The notes: a model not told the origin generated them from the letters alone. Shown: positions 26,863-35,972, counted from the first letter of the stretch. The stretch: DNA of 64,000 nt from Streptomyces griseofuscus (GCF_014673495.1 NZ_CP051006.1:6599501-6663500); one strand, 5' to 3'. Numbers and translations: made by a program.

Positions 26863-28173
26863 TCAGATACGGAAGTTACGCGTCAGGCCCCGCCACACGT
26901 CGTCGTACGCCCGCTGGAGGTGGTCGGCGCCGGCCGCGTCCGGGGTGAGCGTCAGCGGCCAGCGGGTCTCGAACATGAAGGCGAGGCCGTCGTCGATCTT
27001 CTGCGGCTTCAGCTCGGCCGCGCTCGCCCTGTCGAACGTCTCCCGGTCCGGGCCGTGCGCCGACATCATGTTGTGCAGCGAGCCGCCGCCCGGCACGAAG
27101 CCCTCCGCCTTCGCGTCGTAGGCGCCCTCGATCAGGCCCATGTACTCGGTCATCACGTTCCGGTGGAAGTACGGCGGCCGGAAGGTGTCCTCGCCCACCA
27201 GCCAGCGCGGCGCGAAGACCACGAAGTCGACGCCGGCCAGGCCCGGGGTGTCCGAGGGCGAGGTCAGGACGGTGAAGATGGAGGGGTCGGGGTGGTCGTA
27301 GGAGATCGAGCCGATCACATTGAAGCGGCGCAGGTCGTAGACGTACGGCACATGGTTGCCGTGCCAGGCGACCACGTCGAGCGGTGAGTGGTCGTACGTG
27401 GCGGTCCAGAGGTTGCCGCAGAACTTGTTGACCACCTCCACCGGCCCCTCGGTGTCCTCGTGGGCGGCGACCGGCGCGCGGAAGTCCCGTGCGTTGGCGA
27501 GGCCGTTGGCGCCGATCGGGCCGAGGTCGGGCAGCCGGAACGGCGCCCCGTAGTTCTCGCACACATAGCCGCGGGCCGACTCGTCCAGCAGCTCCACCCG
27601 GAACCGCACCCCGCGCGGGATCAGCGCCACGTGCGCGGGCTCCACACACAGCCGCCCGAACTCGGTGTGCAGCAGCAGCCCGCCGCGCTCCGGGACGATC
27701 AGCAGCTCGCCGTCCGCGTCCGAGAAGACGCGCTCCATCGAGGCGTTGGCGTGGTACAGATGCACGGCCATGCCCGCCCGCTGGGTCGCGTCGCCGTTGC
27801 CGCCGAGCGTCCACAGGCCCGCGAGGAAGTCGGTGCCCGCGGCCGGCTCGGGCAGCGGGTTCCAGCGCAGCCGGTTGGGGTCCGGCACGGTCTCGGTGAA
27901 GGGCGCCGTACGGATCGAGCCGTTGGCAGTCCGGGTGAACCGCGGATGCGCGGCCGACGGACGGATCCGGTACAGCCACGAGCGGCGGTTGTGCGCCCGC
28001 GGCTCGGTGAAGGCCGCGCCGCTGAGCTGCTCCGCGTAGAGGCCGAGCGGCGCGCGCTGCGGCGCGTTGCGGCCCTCGGGCAGGGCGCCCGGCACCGCCT
28101 CCGAGGCATGCTCATTGCCGAACCCGGTCAGATACGACAGTCCCTCGGCCCTCTTGCGCGCGTCCCCGCTCAT
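26863..28173 (-). CDS. hmgA: Homogentisate 1,2-dioxygenase
   Basis: Fe(II) ring-cleaving dioxygenase of tyrosine/phenylalanine breakdown; opens homogentisate to maleylacetoacetate. Length 436, normal. Family marks: YLTGFGNEHASEAVPGALP at the start, RRSWLYRIRPSA, and the C-terminal metal region with FAPRWLVGEDTFRPPYFHRN followed by EYMGLIEG and LHNMMSAHGPD; the His and Glu iron ligands lie in these. ATG 28173 follows GGGGGC. An inverted repeat 44 bp upstream is a likely operator. Maleylacetoacetate isomerase and fumarylacetoacetase genes are not adjacent. Confidence 0.96.
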   Translation of the reverse strand: MSGDARKRAEGLSYLTGFGNEHASEAVPGALPEGRNAPQRAPLGLYAEQLSGAAFTEPRAHNRRSWLYRIRPSAAHPRFTRTANGSIRTAPFTETVPDPNRLRWNPLPEPAAGTDFLAGLWTLGGNGDATQRAGMAVHLYHANASMERVFSDADGELLIVPERGGLLLHTEFGRLCVEPAHVALIPRGVRFRVELLDESARGYVCENYGAPFRLPDLGPIGANGLANARDFRAPVAAHEDTEGPVEVVNKFCGNLWTATYDHSPLDVVAWHGNHVPYVYDLRRFNVIGSISYDHPDPSIFTVLTSPSDTPGLAGVDFVVFAPRWLVGEDTFRPPYFHRNVMTEYMGLIEGAYDAKAEGFVPGGGSLHNMMSAHGPDRETFDRASAAELKPQKIDDGLAFMFETRWPLTLTPDAAGADHLQRAYDDVWRGLTRNFRI

Positions 28174-28216
28174 GGTCGCCCCCACGCTCCTCTGCGCTTG
28201 TTGACTGCATCCGTTT

Positions 28217-28240
28217 ATTCCTATGGGACACCGTAGGAAT
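28217..28240. promoter_or_regulatory. Operator candidate upstream of hmgA
   Basis: Inverted repeat ATTCCTATGG-gaca-CCGTAGGAAT: 10-bp arms with one mismatch, 4-nt centre, 44 bp before the hmgA start. Probable binding site of the downstream GntR or another aromatic-responsive regulator. Confidence 0.6.
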
Positions 28241-28347
28241 CAGCGGGGCCGGGCGCAAGAGGGCGGGGCCTCCTCCCTCGGGGGTAGATCGGGAACCCGA
28301 CTTCAGACGGATTCCCGCGCCCGCCCCCGTGTTCTACGCTCCCGGGC

Positions 28348-28938
28348 ATGTCGTGGACGAAGGAGACCCGAGGACGCCCGGCCGCGCTCGCGGTGTGCCT
28401 TCTGCTGACCCTCGGCGCGGCCGGCTGCGGCACCGCGCGCGGGGGCACGGGCCTCGGTCCGGGCGGGGACGCGAGCGCCGGGGCGGCCGGCGCGGACTCG
28501 CCCTCGCCCGTCGGCAAGGTCCTCGACGGCACCGACGACAGCGGCCGCCATCTGCGCGAGGCCAGCGGCGGGAACGCCCCCGAGGTCGGCGTCGAGGTCA
28601 CCCCGGACGCCGCCGACGGCTGGGACGTGCGGCTGACCTTCCGCCACTTCCGGGTCTCCACGCCCGGCGCGCGCCCCACCGCGGTCACCGGGCGCGGGCC
28701 CGCCTGTCTCTTCGTGGACGGCCGCCGCGTCGCCCGGCTGTACACGCCCCGGTACCGGCTGCCCGGCCGGCTCGTCCCGCACGGCACCCACCATGTCACC
28801 GCCCGCCTGTACGCCGACGACGGCACGGTGTGGGCCGTACACGGCAAGCCGGTCCAGAGCACCGCCGACATCACGGTGTCGGACACCCGGCCGCCGGGGC
28901 CCACGCCCGCGGGCGCCGACCGCCTGTCGGACGGCTGA
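28348..28938 (+). CDS. Lipoprotein, unknown function
   Basis: Exported lipid-anchored protein of 196 residues. Signal peptide with lipobox LGAAGC near residue 27, then a Gly/Ala-rich spacer. The folded part (residues 65-180) shows DGWDVRLTFRHFRVSTPGAR, HGTHHVTARLYADDGTVWAV, which reads as a beta-sandwich. No family recognised. It stands alone between hmgA and the TetR gene. Confidence 0.78.
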   Translation: MSWTKETRGRPAALAVCLLLTLGAAGCGTARGGTGLGPGGDASAGAAGADSPSPVGKVLDGTDDSGRHLREASGGNAPEVGVEVTPDAADGWDVRLTFRHFRVSTPGARPTAVTGRGPACLFVDGRRVARLYTPRYRLPGRLVPHGTHHVTARLYADDGTVWAVHGKPVQSTADITVSDTRPPGPTPAGADRLSDG

Positions 28939-29003
28939 GGGGGGCGCGCACGCGTCTTTCGTACCCTGGGACCAGGTTCACCGGACCCCGGCGGAAAGGC
29001 ATC

Positions 29004-29621
29004 ATGAAGCCCGTGCCCCACGCGACCTCGCTCCGCCGCGCCCCCGTCCAGCGGCGCAGCGCCGAACGGCTGACCAGGATCCTCGACGCCTGCGCCGAAC
29101 TCCTCGACGAGGTGGGCTACGACGGTCTGAGCACCCGAGCCGTCGCGGTGCGCGCCGGAGTGCCCATCGGCTCGGTCTACCGCTTCTTCGGCAACAAACG
29201 GCAGATGGCCGACGCCCTCGCGCAGCGCAATCTGGAGCTGTACATCGAGCAGGTCATCGGGCGCCTGGAGCGGGCGGCGGCGGGGGACTGGCGGGCCGCG
29301 ATGGACGCCGTCCTGGACGAGTACCTGGCGATGAAGCGCACCGCGCCCGGCTTCTCCCTGGTCGACTTCGGCAACCAGATCCCGGTCGGCGCCCGCCAGG
29401 CGGAGCCCAACAGCCGGATCGCCGACCGGCTTTCCGAACTGCTCGCCGGCTATATCGGCCGCACCCCCGACGAGGCGCTGCGGCGGGCCTTCCTGGTCGC
29501 CGTGGAGAGCGCGGACACCCTGGTCCAACTGGCCTTTCGGCTCGATCCGGAGGGCGACGAGGCGATCATCCACGAGACCCGGGAACTGCTGCGCGCCTAC
29601 CTGGGACGCCTGCTGGACTGA
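29004..29621 (+). CDS. TetR-family regulator
   Basis: Repressor of 205 residues. The HTH (residues 15-62) reads RILDACAELLDEVGYDGLST then AVRAGVPIGSVYRFFGNKRQ. The C-terminal ligand domain is all-helical. ATG 29004 has GAAAGG upstream. The molybdopterin oxidoreductase gene begins 92 bp after its stop, with ACCGGTCGG repeats between them, so this TetR most likely controls that enzyme and possibly itself (CCTGG-GA-CCAGG palindrome at 28965-28976). Confidence 0.87.
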   Translation: MKPVPHATSLRRAPVQRRSAERLTRILDACAELLDEVGYDGLSTRAVAVRAGVPIGSVYRFFGNKRQMADALAQRNLELYIEQVIGRLERAAAGDWRAAMDAVLDEYLAMKRTAPGFSLVDFGNQIPVGARQAEPNSRIADRLSELLAGYIGRTPDEALRRAFLVAVESADTLVQLAFRLDPEGDEAIIHETRELLRAYLGRLLD

Positions 29622-29663
29622 CCGGTCGGCCACAGGGGCTCCCCGACATGCCAACCGGTCGGT
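29621..29663. promoter_or_regulatory. Paired ACCGGTCGG sites between TetR and oxidoreductase genes
   Basis: ACCGGTCGGC at 29621-29630 and ACCGGTCGGT at 29654-29663, 33 bp apart. The second is embedded in a near-palindrome (CCAACCGGTCGGTAGG). These look like TetR-type operators about 50-90 bp before the oxidoreductase start. Confidence 0.5.
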
Positions 29664-29713
29664 AGGCTCCGGTGTGTCCGCGCTCCCGCGCCGCCGACCC
29701 TCCGGGAGGACCC

Positions 29714-31960
29714 GTGTCCCGCACCGCCCTGCGTGTCTGCCCGCTGTGCGAGGCCACCTGCGGACTGACCCTCACCATCGAGGGCGCCCGGATCACCGGC
29801 GCCCGCGGCGATGCCGAGGACGTCTTCAGCAAGGGCTTCATCTGCCCCAAGGGCGCCGCCCTCGGAGCCCTCGACGCCGACCCCGACCGGCTGCGCACCC
29901 CGCTGGTGCGGCAGAACGGGCGGCTGCGCGAGGCGAGTTGGGAGGAGGCGTTCGACGCGATCGCCGCCGGGCTGCGCCCCGTGGTGGAGCGGTACGGCCC
30001 CGACGCCGTCGGTGTGGTCCTCGGCAACCCCAACGCGCACACCGTGGCCGGAGCCCTCTACCCGCCGCTGCTGCTCGGCGCCCTGCGCACCCGGAGCCTG
30101 TTCACCGCCTCCACGGTCGACCAGATGCCCAAGCATGTCGCCGCCGGCCTGCTGTTCGGCGACGCCCACGCCATCGCCGTACCCGACCTGGACCGCACCG
30201 ACCATCTGCTGCTCATCGGAGCCAACCCGCTGGAGTCCAACGGCAGTCTGTGCACCGCCCCCGACTTCCCGGGCCGCCTCAAGGCGCTCAGGGCGCGCGG
30301 CGGACGGCTGACCGTGGTCGACCCGCGCCGCACCCGCACCGCCCGGCTCGCCGACCGCCATGTGGCGATACGGCCAGGCGCCGACGCCCTGCTGCTCGCC
30401 GCGATGGCCCGCACGCTGTTCGCGGAGGACCTGGTCGACCTCGGCGCCCTCGCCCCGCATGTCGAGGGCGTCGCCGCACTCCGCGCGGCGCTCGCCGACT
30501 TCACCCCCGAGTCCGTCGCCCCCGCCTGCGACGTCGAGGCGGACGTCATCCGCGCCCTCGCCCGGGAACTCGCCGCCGCCCCGACCGCCGCCGTCTACGC
30601 CCGCATCGGCAGCTGCACCGTCCCGCACGGCACCCTCGCCAGCTGGCTGGTCGACGTCCTGAACATCCTCACCGGCAATCTGGACCGCCCCGGCGGCGCC
30701 CTCTTCCCGCTGGCTGCCACTGCCAGGGCCCCCCGCCCGGCGGGCCCCGGCCACGGCTTCCAACTGGGCCGCTGGCACTCGCGGGTACGACGACTCCCCG
30801 AGGCCAAGGGCGAGTTGCCGCTGGCCGCGCTCGCCGAGGAGATCGACACCGCCACCGAGGAGGGCGAGCCGATCCGGGCACTGATCGTCGTGGCCGCCAA
30901 CCCGGTGCTCTCCGCGCCCGACGGCGACCGCCTGGACAAGGCCCTCGGCTCCCTCGACTTCATGGTGAGCGTCGACCCGTACCTCAACGAGACCTCGCGC
31001 CACGCCCAGGTCGTGCTGCCCCCGCCGCCGCCCTCGCAGAGCCCGCACCACGACTTCGTGTTCAACGCCTTCGCCGTGCGCAACCAGGTCCGCTACAACC
31101 GTCCCGCGCTCCCGCTGGAGCCAGGCCGGATGGCCGAGAGCGAGATCCTCGCCCGGCTCACTCTCGCGGCCACCGGTATGCACGGCGCCGACCCCGGCGC
31201 CGTGGACGCCCTGGCCGTCGAGCAGACCCTGGCCAAGGCCGTACGGGACCCCGACTCGGCGGCGTACGGCCGTGATCCGGGCGAACTGGCCGGGCTGCTC
31301 ACCGGTGAGTCCGGCCCCGAGCGCCGGCTCGACCTGATGCTGCGCCTCGGCCCCTACGGCGACGGCTTCGGCGCCAGGCCGGACGGCCTGACCCTGGCCG
31401 CGCTGCTCGCCCACCCGCACGGCATCGACCTCGGCCCGCTGCGCCCGCGCCTGCCCGGACCCCTCAAGACCCGCAGCGGCAAAGTGGAGTTGCTGCCCGC
31501 ACCGCTCGCCGCCGATCTGCCCCGGCTGCGCGCCGCCCGCGCCGAACGCCCTGCGGGGCTCGTCCTCGTCGGCCGCCGCCATCTGCGCTCCAACAACAGC
31601 TGGATGCACAACGTGCCCGCCCTCACCGGCGGCTCCAACCGCTGCACCCTGCATCTGCACCCCGAGGACGCGGGGCGGCTCGGTGTCCTGGACGGCGCGG
31701 AGGTACGGGTCAAGGGCGCCGGGGGAGAGGTGGTGGCACCGGCCGAGGTCACCGACGCGGTACGCCCCGGCGTGGTCAGCCTCCCGCACGGCTGGGGCCA
31801 CGGCCGCCCCGGCACCCGGCTCGGCCACGCCGCCACCACGCCGGGCGTCAACGTCAACCAACTTCTCGACGGGAGCCTGCTCGACCCGCTGTCGGGCAAC
31901 GCGGTCCTCAACGGCATTCCCGTGGAGCTGACCGCGGTGCTCCCCGGCGAGTCGAATTAG
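29714..31960 (+). CDS. Molybdopterin oxidoreductase with N-terminal [4Fe-4S] site
   Basis: Formate-dehydrogenase/nitrate-reductase-like MopB enzyme of 748 residues. The cluster site is C-x2-C-x3-C then a fourth Cys (CPLCEATCGLTLT and KGFICPKG). Central molybdopterin domains (residues 60-560) include GANPLESNGSL and VVAANPVLSAPD. The C-terminal guanine-dinucleotide domain contains RSNNSWMHNVPALTGG. GTG start with GGGAGGA 3-4 nt upstream. No electron-transfer subunit gene or Tat signal is present, so it is cytosolic and its redox partner must be elsewhere. Substrate unknown. Confidence 0.88.
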   Translation: MSRTALRVCPLCEATCGLTLTIEGARITGARGDAEDVFSKGFICPKGAALGALDADPDRLRTPLVRQNGRLREASWEEAFDAIAAGLRPVVERYGPDAVGVVLGNPNAHTVAGALYPPLLLGALRTRSLFTASTVDQMPKHVAAGLLFGDAHAIAVPDLDRTDHLLLIGANPLESNGSLCTAPDFPGRLKALRARGGRLTVVDPRRTRTARLADRHVAIRPGADALLLAAMARTLFAEDLVDLGALAPHVEGVAALRAALADFTPESVAPACDVEADVIRALARELAAAPTAAVYARIGSCTVPHGTLASWLVDVLNILTGNLDRPGGALFPLAATARAPRPAGPGHGFQLGRWHSRVRRLPEAKGELPLAALAEEIDTATEEGEPIRALIVVAANPVLSAPDGDRLDKALGSLDFMVSVDPYLNETSRHAQVVLPPPPPSQSPHHDFVFNAFAVRNQVRYNRPALPLEPGRMAESEILARLTLAATGMHGADPGAVDALAVEQTLAKAVRDPDSAAYGRDPGELAGLLTGESGPERRLDLMLRLGPYGDGFGARPDGLTLAALLAHPHGIDLGPLRPRLPGPLKTRSGKVELLPAPLAADLPRLRAARAERPAGLVLVGRRHLRSNNSWMHNVPALTGGSNRCTLHLHPEDAGRLGVLDGAEVRVKGAGGEVVAPAEVTDAVRPGVVSLPHGWGHGRPGTRLGHAATTPGVNVNQLLDGSLLDPLSGNAVLNGIPVELTAVLPGESN

Positions 31961-32097
31961 TCATATCGTCATATTGCTCCGCCAGGGGGATATCTGACGG
32001 CGCGCCGGGCCGCGATGCCGTCGGGCGTCGTGCGCATTGGGCAGAGTCCAGACGAGATCGATTTGTATGAAAATCGTCTGACTCGGAGGAAATGCGT

Positions 32098-32757
32098 ATG
32101 CCTACCCGGACATTCTCACGCACCGCCGGTACCCGCGCCGGCGCCACCGTCGTCCTGACCGCTCTCGCCGCGGCGGGTGCGTCGTGGGTGGCGGCGCCGA
32201 CCGCCATGGCCCAGGGGGAGAACGGCGACATCAGAGTCCACCGGGTCGGCACGCCTTACGGCGTCTCGAAGGACGACCCCGTGGTCTGCCGGTTCTACCT
32301 GGACGCCGTCAACTTCGACGTCCTGCCCGTCATCGCCTACACCATCACGCCGCAGCCCCCGCTGCCCACCTCCGCCACCGTCACCGGCACCATCCAGCTC
32401 GCCGGGGGCGCCGGGCACACCGACCCGCTGGGCCTCGCGGACGGCCAGTACCGGGTCACCTGGACCGTGGCCGGGGCCCTCAAGGAGAAGGTCTTCCGGG
32501 TCAACTGCCGGGAGAACGGCAACCAGGGCGCGCCCGGCCAGATCGACGACCACCAGCAGGAGCACAACGACACCAGCTGGGGCCAGAGCGGCGACCACGG
32601 CGGCCCGCAGGGCGGGGTGCACGCCGGCGGCGGCGGTCTCGTCGACACCGCGGCCGCGTACTCCCCGGTGGGTGCCGCCGCGGCGGTGGGTCTGATCGCG
32701 GTCGGCGGGGCCGCGTACGTCCGGCGCAACCGCCGTCGCCCCTATGGCGCCGCGTAG
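32098..32757 (+). CDS. Secreted protein with C-terminal membrane anchor, likely sortase substrate
   Basis: Exported protein of 219 residues: signal peptide (residues 1-39, cleavage after AMA), a beta-rich domain with two cysteines (VVCRFYLDAV and VFRVNCREN), a Gly/His-rich spacer, then a C-terminal sorting-like tail of LVDTA, a hydrophobic helix and RRNRRR. The tail has the layout of a sortase signal with LVDTA in the place of LPxTG/LAxTG. It overlaps the sortase gene by 14 nt. ATG 32098 is preferred over 32092 because GGAGG then sits at normal distance. Confidence 0.8.
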   Translation: MPTRTFSRTAGTRAGATVVLTALAAAGASWVAAPTAMAQGENGDIRVHRVGTPYGVSKDDPVVCRFYLDAVNFDVLPVIAYTITPQPPLPTSATVTGTIQLAGGAGHTDPLGLADGQYRVTWTVAGALKEKVFRVNCRENGNQGAPGQIDDHQQEHNDTSWGQSGDHGGPQGGVHAGGGGLVDTAAAYSPVGAAAAVGLIAVGGAAYVRRNRRRPYGAA

Positions 32758-33379
32758 GCGCAGACGCAGGCCCTGGTACCGGACCCGCGCCTTTCGCCTC
32801 GCCAGGACGGCCGCCCTCACGGCCGTCCTGGTGACGCTCGTCAGCCGGTGCGGGGACGACGGCTCGCCGGACCACACGGAGGCCGTCGCCGCCGGGGCGG
32901 ATCCAGGCTCGGTCCGCCCGCTGCCCCGGTCCCGGCCCGCCTCCCTGCGCATCCCCTCCCTCGGCATCGACGCCCAGATCGTCGGCGTACGGCTGGGCAA
33001 GGACCGGCAGCTGGAGACACCGCCGTTCGACCGGCCCAAGGCGGCCGGCTGGTACGAGGGCGGCGCCACCCCCGGCGAGGCGGGCACCGCGATCGCCGTC
33101 GGCCACCGCGACACCCCCACCGGGCCCGCGGTGTTCGCCGCGCTCCCGCTGGTCAAGCCCGGCAAGACGATCGAGGCGCGGCGCGCGGACGGCCGTACCG
33201 CCGTCTACACCGTGGACCGGGTGCAGGTCTTCGACAAGTCCGGCTTCCCCGACAAGGAGGTGTACGGCCGCGCCCGCCGCCCGGAGCTGCGCGTGCTCAC
33301 CTGCGGGGGCCTGTACAGCAGGCGCACCGGGTACAGCAGCAATGTGGTGGTCTTCGCCCATCTCACCGCGACCAGGTGA
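32744..33379 (+). CDS. Class F sortase
   Basis: Membrane-bound transpeptidase of 211 residues. Very basic N-terminus (MAPRRRRRRP), one membrane helix (about 20-35), then the sortase barrel. Catalytic His in AVGHRDTP (near residue 125), Cys in RVLTCGG, and a downstream polar strand (TGYSSNVVVFAHL). The usual TLTC is VLTC here. The active-site Arg after the Cys is in YSRRTGYSS. The 14-nt overlap with the anchored protein gene argues for an enzyme-substrate pair, although class F sortases can also have housekeeping roles. Confidence 0.88.
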   Translation: MAPRRRRRRPWYRTRAFRLARTAALTAVLVTLVSRCGDDGSPDHTEAVAAGADPGSVRPLPRSRPASLRIPSLGIDAQIVGVRLGKDRQLETPPFDRPKAAGWYEGGATPGEAGTAIAVGHRDTPTGPAVFAALPLVKPGKTIEARRADGRTAVYTVDRVQVFDKSGFPDKEVYGRARRPELRVLTCGGLYSRRTGYSSNVVVFAHLTATR

Positions 33380-33409
33380 GTCCGCTCGGCGAGAGTGTCT
33401 GGCGCCGGA

Positions 33410-33428
33410 AAACTATCGCCGCTAGTTT
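33410..33428. promoter_or_regulatory. Palindromic operator AAACTA-N7-TAGTTT before the aldehyde dehydrogenase gene
   Basis: AAACTATCGCCGCTAGTTT, a 19-bp palindrome with perfect 6-bp arms, 38 bp before the start codon. The same 19-bp layout occurs at 37502-37520 next to a TetR gene. Confidence 0.65.
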
Positions 33429-33466
33429 GTGGGGCGGACGACGCGCATCCGCCGGGAGGAAGCAGC

Positions 33467-34858
33467 ATGAAGGCACACGACGGTCTGTACATCGACGGCG
33501 GCTGGCGCCCCGCCGTGCGTCCGGACGATCTGATCGAGGTCGTGAACCCGGCCGACGAGCAGGTCATCGCCCGGGTCCCGGCCGCCGGCCCGGACGACGT
33601 GGACGCCGCCGTGCGCGCGGCCCGCGCCGCCCTGCCCGGCTGGGCGGCCACCCCGCCCGCCGAGCGCGCGGCCCGGCTGACCGCGCTGCGGGACGCGCTC
33701 GCGGCCCGCAAGGAGGAGATCGCCGAGACGGTCACCGCCGAACTCGGCTCCCCGCCCGCCTTCTCGGAGGCCGTGCACGCGGGCCTGCCCATCGCGGTCG
33801 CCGGCAGCTACGCCGAACTCGCCGCGAGCCGCCCCTTTGAGGAGAAGGTCGGCAACTCCACCGTCCTGCACGAGCCGGTCGGCGTGGTCGGCGCGATCAC
33901 CCCCTGGAACTACCCGCTGCACCAGATCGTCGCCAAGGTCGCCCCGGCGCTCGCCGCCGGCTGCACGGTCGTCCTCAAGCCCGCCGAGGACACCCCGCTC
34001 ACCGCCCAGTTGTTCGCCGAGGCGGTGCACGAGGCGGGCGTCCCGGCGGGCGTGTTCAACCTCGTCACCGGGCTCGGACCGGTCGCCGGACAGGCGCTGG
34101 CCGAGCACCCGGACGTGGACCTCGTCTCCTTCACCGGCTCCACCGCGGTCGGCCGCCGCATCGGTGCGCTGGCCGGCGGGGCCGTGAAGCGGGTCGCCCT
34201 CGAACTCGGCGGCAAGTCCGCCAATGTGATCCTGCCGAGCGCCGACCTCGCCAAGGCGGTCCACGTCGGCGTCGCCAATGTGATGTCCAACTCCGGGCAG
34301 ACGTGCAGCGCCTGGACCCGGATGCTGGTCCACCGCGACCGGTACGAGGAGGCCGTCGAACTGGCCGCGGCCGCCGCCGCCAAGTACGGCGACCGCATCG
34401 GGCCGCTGGTCAACGCCAAACAGCGGGCACGGGTGCGCGGTTACATCGAGAAGGGCGTCGCGGAGGGCGCCCGCCTCGTCGCGGGCGGACCCGAAGCGCC
34501 GCGCGAACAGGGCTACTTCGTCAGCCCGACCGTCTTCGCCGACGTCACCCCGGAGATGACCATCGCCCAGGAGGAGATCTTCGGCCCGGTCCTCTCCATC
34601 CTCGCCTACGACGACGAGGACGACGCCCTGCGCATCGCCAACGGCACCGTGTACGGCCTGGCCGGCGCGGTCTGGGCCGGTGACGAGGACGAGGCGGTGG
34701 CCTTCGCCCGGCGCATGGACACCGGGCAGGTCGACATCAACGGCGGCCGCTTCAACCCGCGCGCCCCGTTCGGCGGCTACAAGCAGTCCGGGGTCGGCCG
34801 GGAACTCGGCGGCCACGGCCTCGACGAGTACCTCCAGACCAAGTCCTTCCAGTTCTAG
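33467..34858 (+). CDS. Aldehyde dehydrogenase
   Basis: NAD(P)-dependent aldehyde dehydrogenase of 463 residues, soluble. Cofactor region ITPWNYPLHQIVAKVAPAL (near residue 145), GSTAVGRR, general-base Glu in LELGGKSANV (near 247), nucleophile Cys in NSGQTCSAWTR (near 281), and EEIFGPVLS. The C-terminus FGGYKQSGVGRELGGHG is usual. GGGAGGA ribosome site. It leads an operon with an alcohol dehydrogenase (16-bp gap), giving an alcohol to aldehyde to acid pathway. Substrate unassigned. Confidence 0.95.
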   Translation: MKAHDGLYIDGGWRPAVRPDDLIEVVNPADEQVIARVPAAGPDDVDAAVRAARAALPGWAATPPAERAARLTALRDALAARKEEIAETVTAELGSPPAFSEAVHAGLPIAVAGSYAELAASRPFEEKVGNSTVLHEPVGVVGAITPWNYPLHQIVAKVAPALAAGCTVVLKPAEDTPLTAQLFAEAVHEAGVPAGVFNLVTGLGPVAGQALAEHPDVDLVSFTGSTAVGRRIGALAGGAVKRVALELGGKSANVILPSADLAKAVHVGVANVMSNSGQTCSAWTRMLVHRDRYEEAVELAAAAAAKYGDRIGPLVNAKQRARVRGYIEKGVAEGARLVAGGPEAPREQGYFVSPTVFADVTPEMTIAQEEIFGPVLSILAYDDEDDALRIANGTVYGLAGAVWAGDEDEAVAFARRMDTGQVDINGGRFNPRAPFGGYKQSGVGRELGGHGLDEYLQTKSFQF

Positions 34859-34874
34859 AGGGAGTCCGCCCACC

Positions 34875-35957
34875 ATGGCCGTACGAGCCGCTGTCCTGCC
34901 CGCCGTCGGCGCACCCCTGGAGATAACCGGCATCGAGCTGCCCGACCCGGGCCCCGGACAGGTCCGGGTCCGGCTCGCGGCGGCCGGGGTGTGCCACTCC
35001 GATCTCTCCCTGTCCGACGGCACGATGAGCGTGCCGGTGCCCGCGGTGCTCGGCCATGAGGGCGCGGGCACGGTCGTCGCCGTCGGCCCGGACGTCACCC
35101 ATGTCGCGCCCGGCGCGCCCGTCGTCCTCAACTGGGCGCCCGCGTGCGGAACTTGTCACGCCTGCTCGCTCGGCGAGGTCTGGCTGTGCGCCAACGCGCT
35201 CAACGGCGCGGCCGCCGTCCACGCCCACACCGCCGACGGCACCCCGCTGCACCCCGGTCTGAACGTCGCCGCGTTCGCCGAGGAGACCGTCGTCTCCGCG
35301 TCCTGCGTGCTGCCGCTGCCGCCGGGGGTGCCGCTCACGGACGCCGCGCTCCTCGGCTGCGCCGTGCTCACCGGGTACGGCGCGATCCACCACAGCGCCC
35401 GGGTGCGGCCCGGGGAGAGCGTCGCGGTGTTCGGCGCGGGCGGGGTCGGGCTCGCCGCGCTCCAGTCGGCCCGGATCGCGGGCGCGTCCCGGATCGTCGC
35501 CGTCGACGTCTCGCCCGCGAAGGAGGACCTGGCGCGCGGCGCCGGCGCCACGGACTTCCTCCTCGCCTCCGCGACCACGCCCCGCGAGATCCGCGCCCTC
35601 ACCGGCAAGCAGGGCGTGGACGTCGCCGTCGAGTGCGCGGGCCGGGCGGTCAGCATCCGCGCGGCCTGGGAGTCCACACGGCGGGGCGGCCGTACGACGG
35701 TCGTCGGCATCGGCGGCAAGGATCAGCAGGTCACCTTCAACGCCCTCGAACTCTTCCACTGGGGCCGCACCCTCTCCGGCTGCGTCTACGGCAACAGCGA
35801 CCCCTCCCAGGACCTGCCGGTGCTGGCCGAACACGTCCGCGCCGGCCGTCTGGACCTGTCCGCCCTGGTGACGGAGCGGATCGGCCTGGCGGACATCCCC
35901 GGCGCCTTCGAGAACATGAAGGCAGGGAAGGGCGGACGGGCGCTGGTGGTGTTCTGA
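34875..35957 (+). CDS. Zinc-dependent alcohol dehydrogenase
   Basis: Medium-chain dehydrogenase of 360 residues. Catalytic zinc ligands in GVCHSD (Cys) and GHEGAG (His-Glu), structural zinc cysteines in CGTCHACSLGEVWLC, Rossmann motif FGAGGVGLAALQ near residue 190. The sequence resembles class III/NDMA-dependent type enzymes in the lobe after the zinc site (NALNGAAAV). Second gene of the aldehyde dehydrogenase operon. Confidence 0.93.
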   Translation: MAVRAAVLPAVGAPLEITGIELPDPGPGQVRVRLAAAGVCHSDLSLSDGTMSVPVPAVLGHEGAGTVVAVGPDVTHVAPGAPVVLNWAPACGTCHACSLGEVWLCANALNGAAAVHAHTADGTPLHPGLNVAAFAEETVVSASCVLPLPPGVPLTDAALLGCAVLTGYGAIHHSARVRPGESVAVFGAGGVGLAALQSARIAGASRIVAVDVSPAKEDLARGAGATDFLLASATTPREIRALTGKQGVDVAVECAGRAVSIRAAWESTRRGGRTTVVGIGGKDQQVTFNALELFHWGRTLSGCVYGNSDPSQDLPVLAEHVRAGRLDLSALVTERIGLADIPGAFENMKAGKGGRALVVF

Positions 35958-35972
35958 GGGGGCGAGGTGAAA

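Noticed and set aside
29597..31861. A 754-codon minus-strand frame opposite the molybdopterin oxidoreductase
   Set aside because: Antisense shadow: low-complexity product, no ribosome site, while the plus strand shows an intact conserved enzyme.
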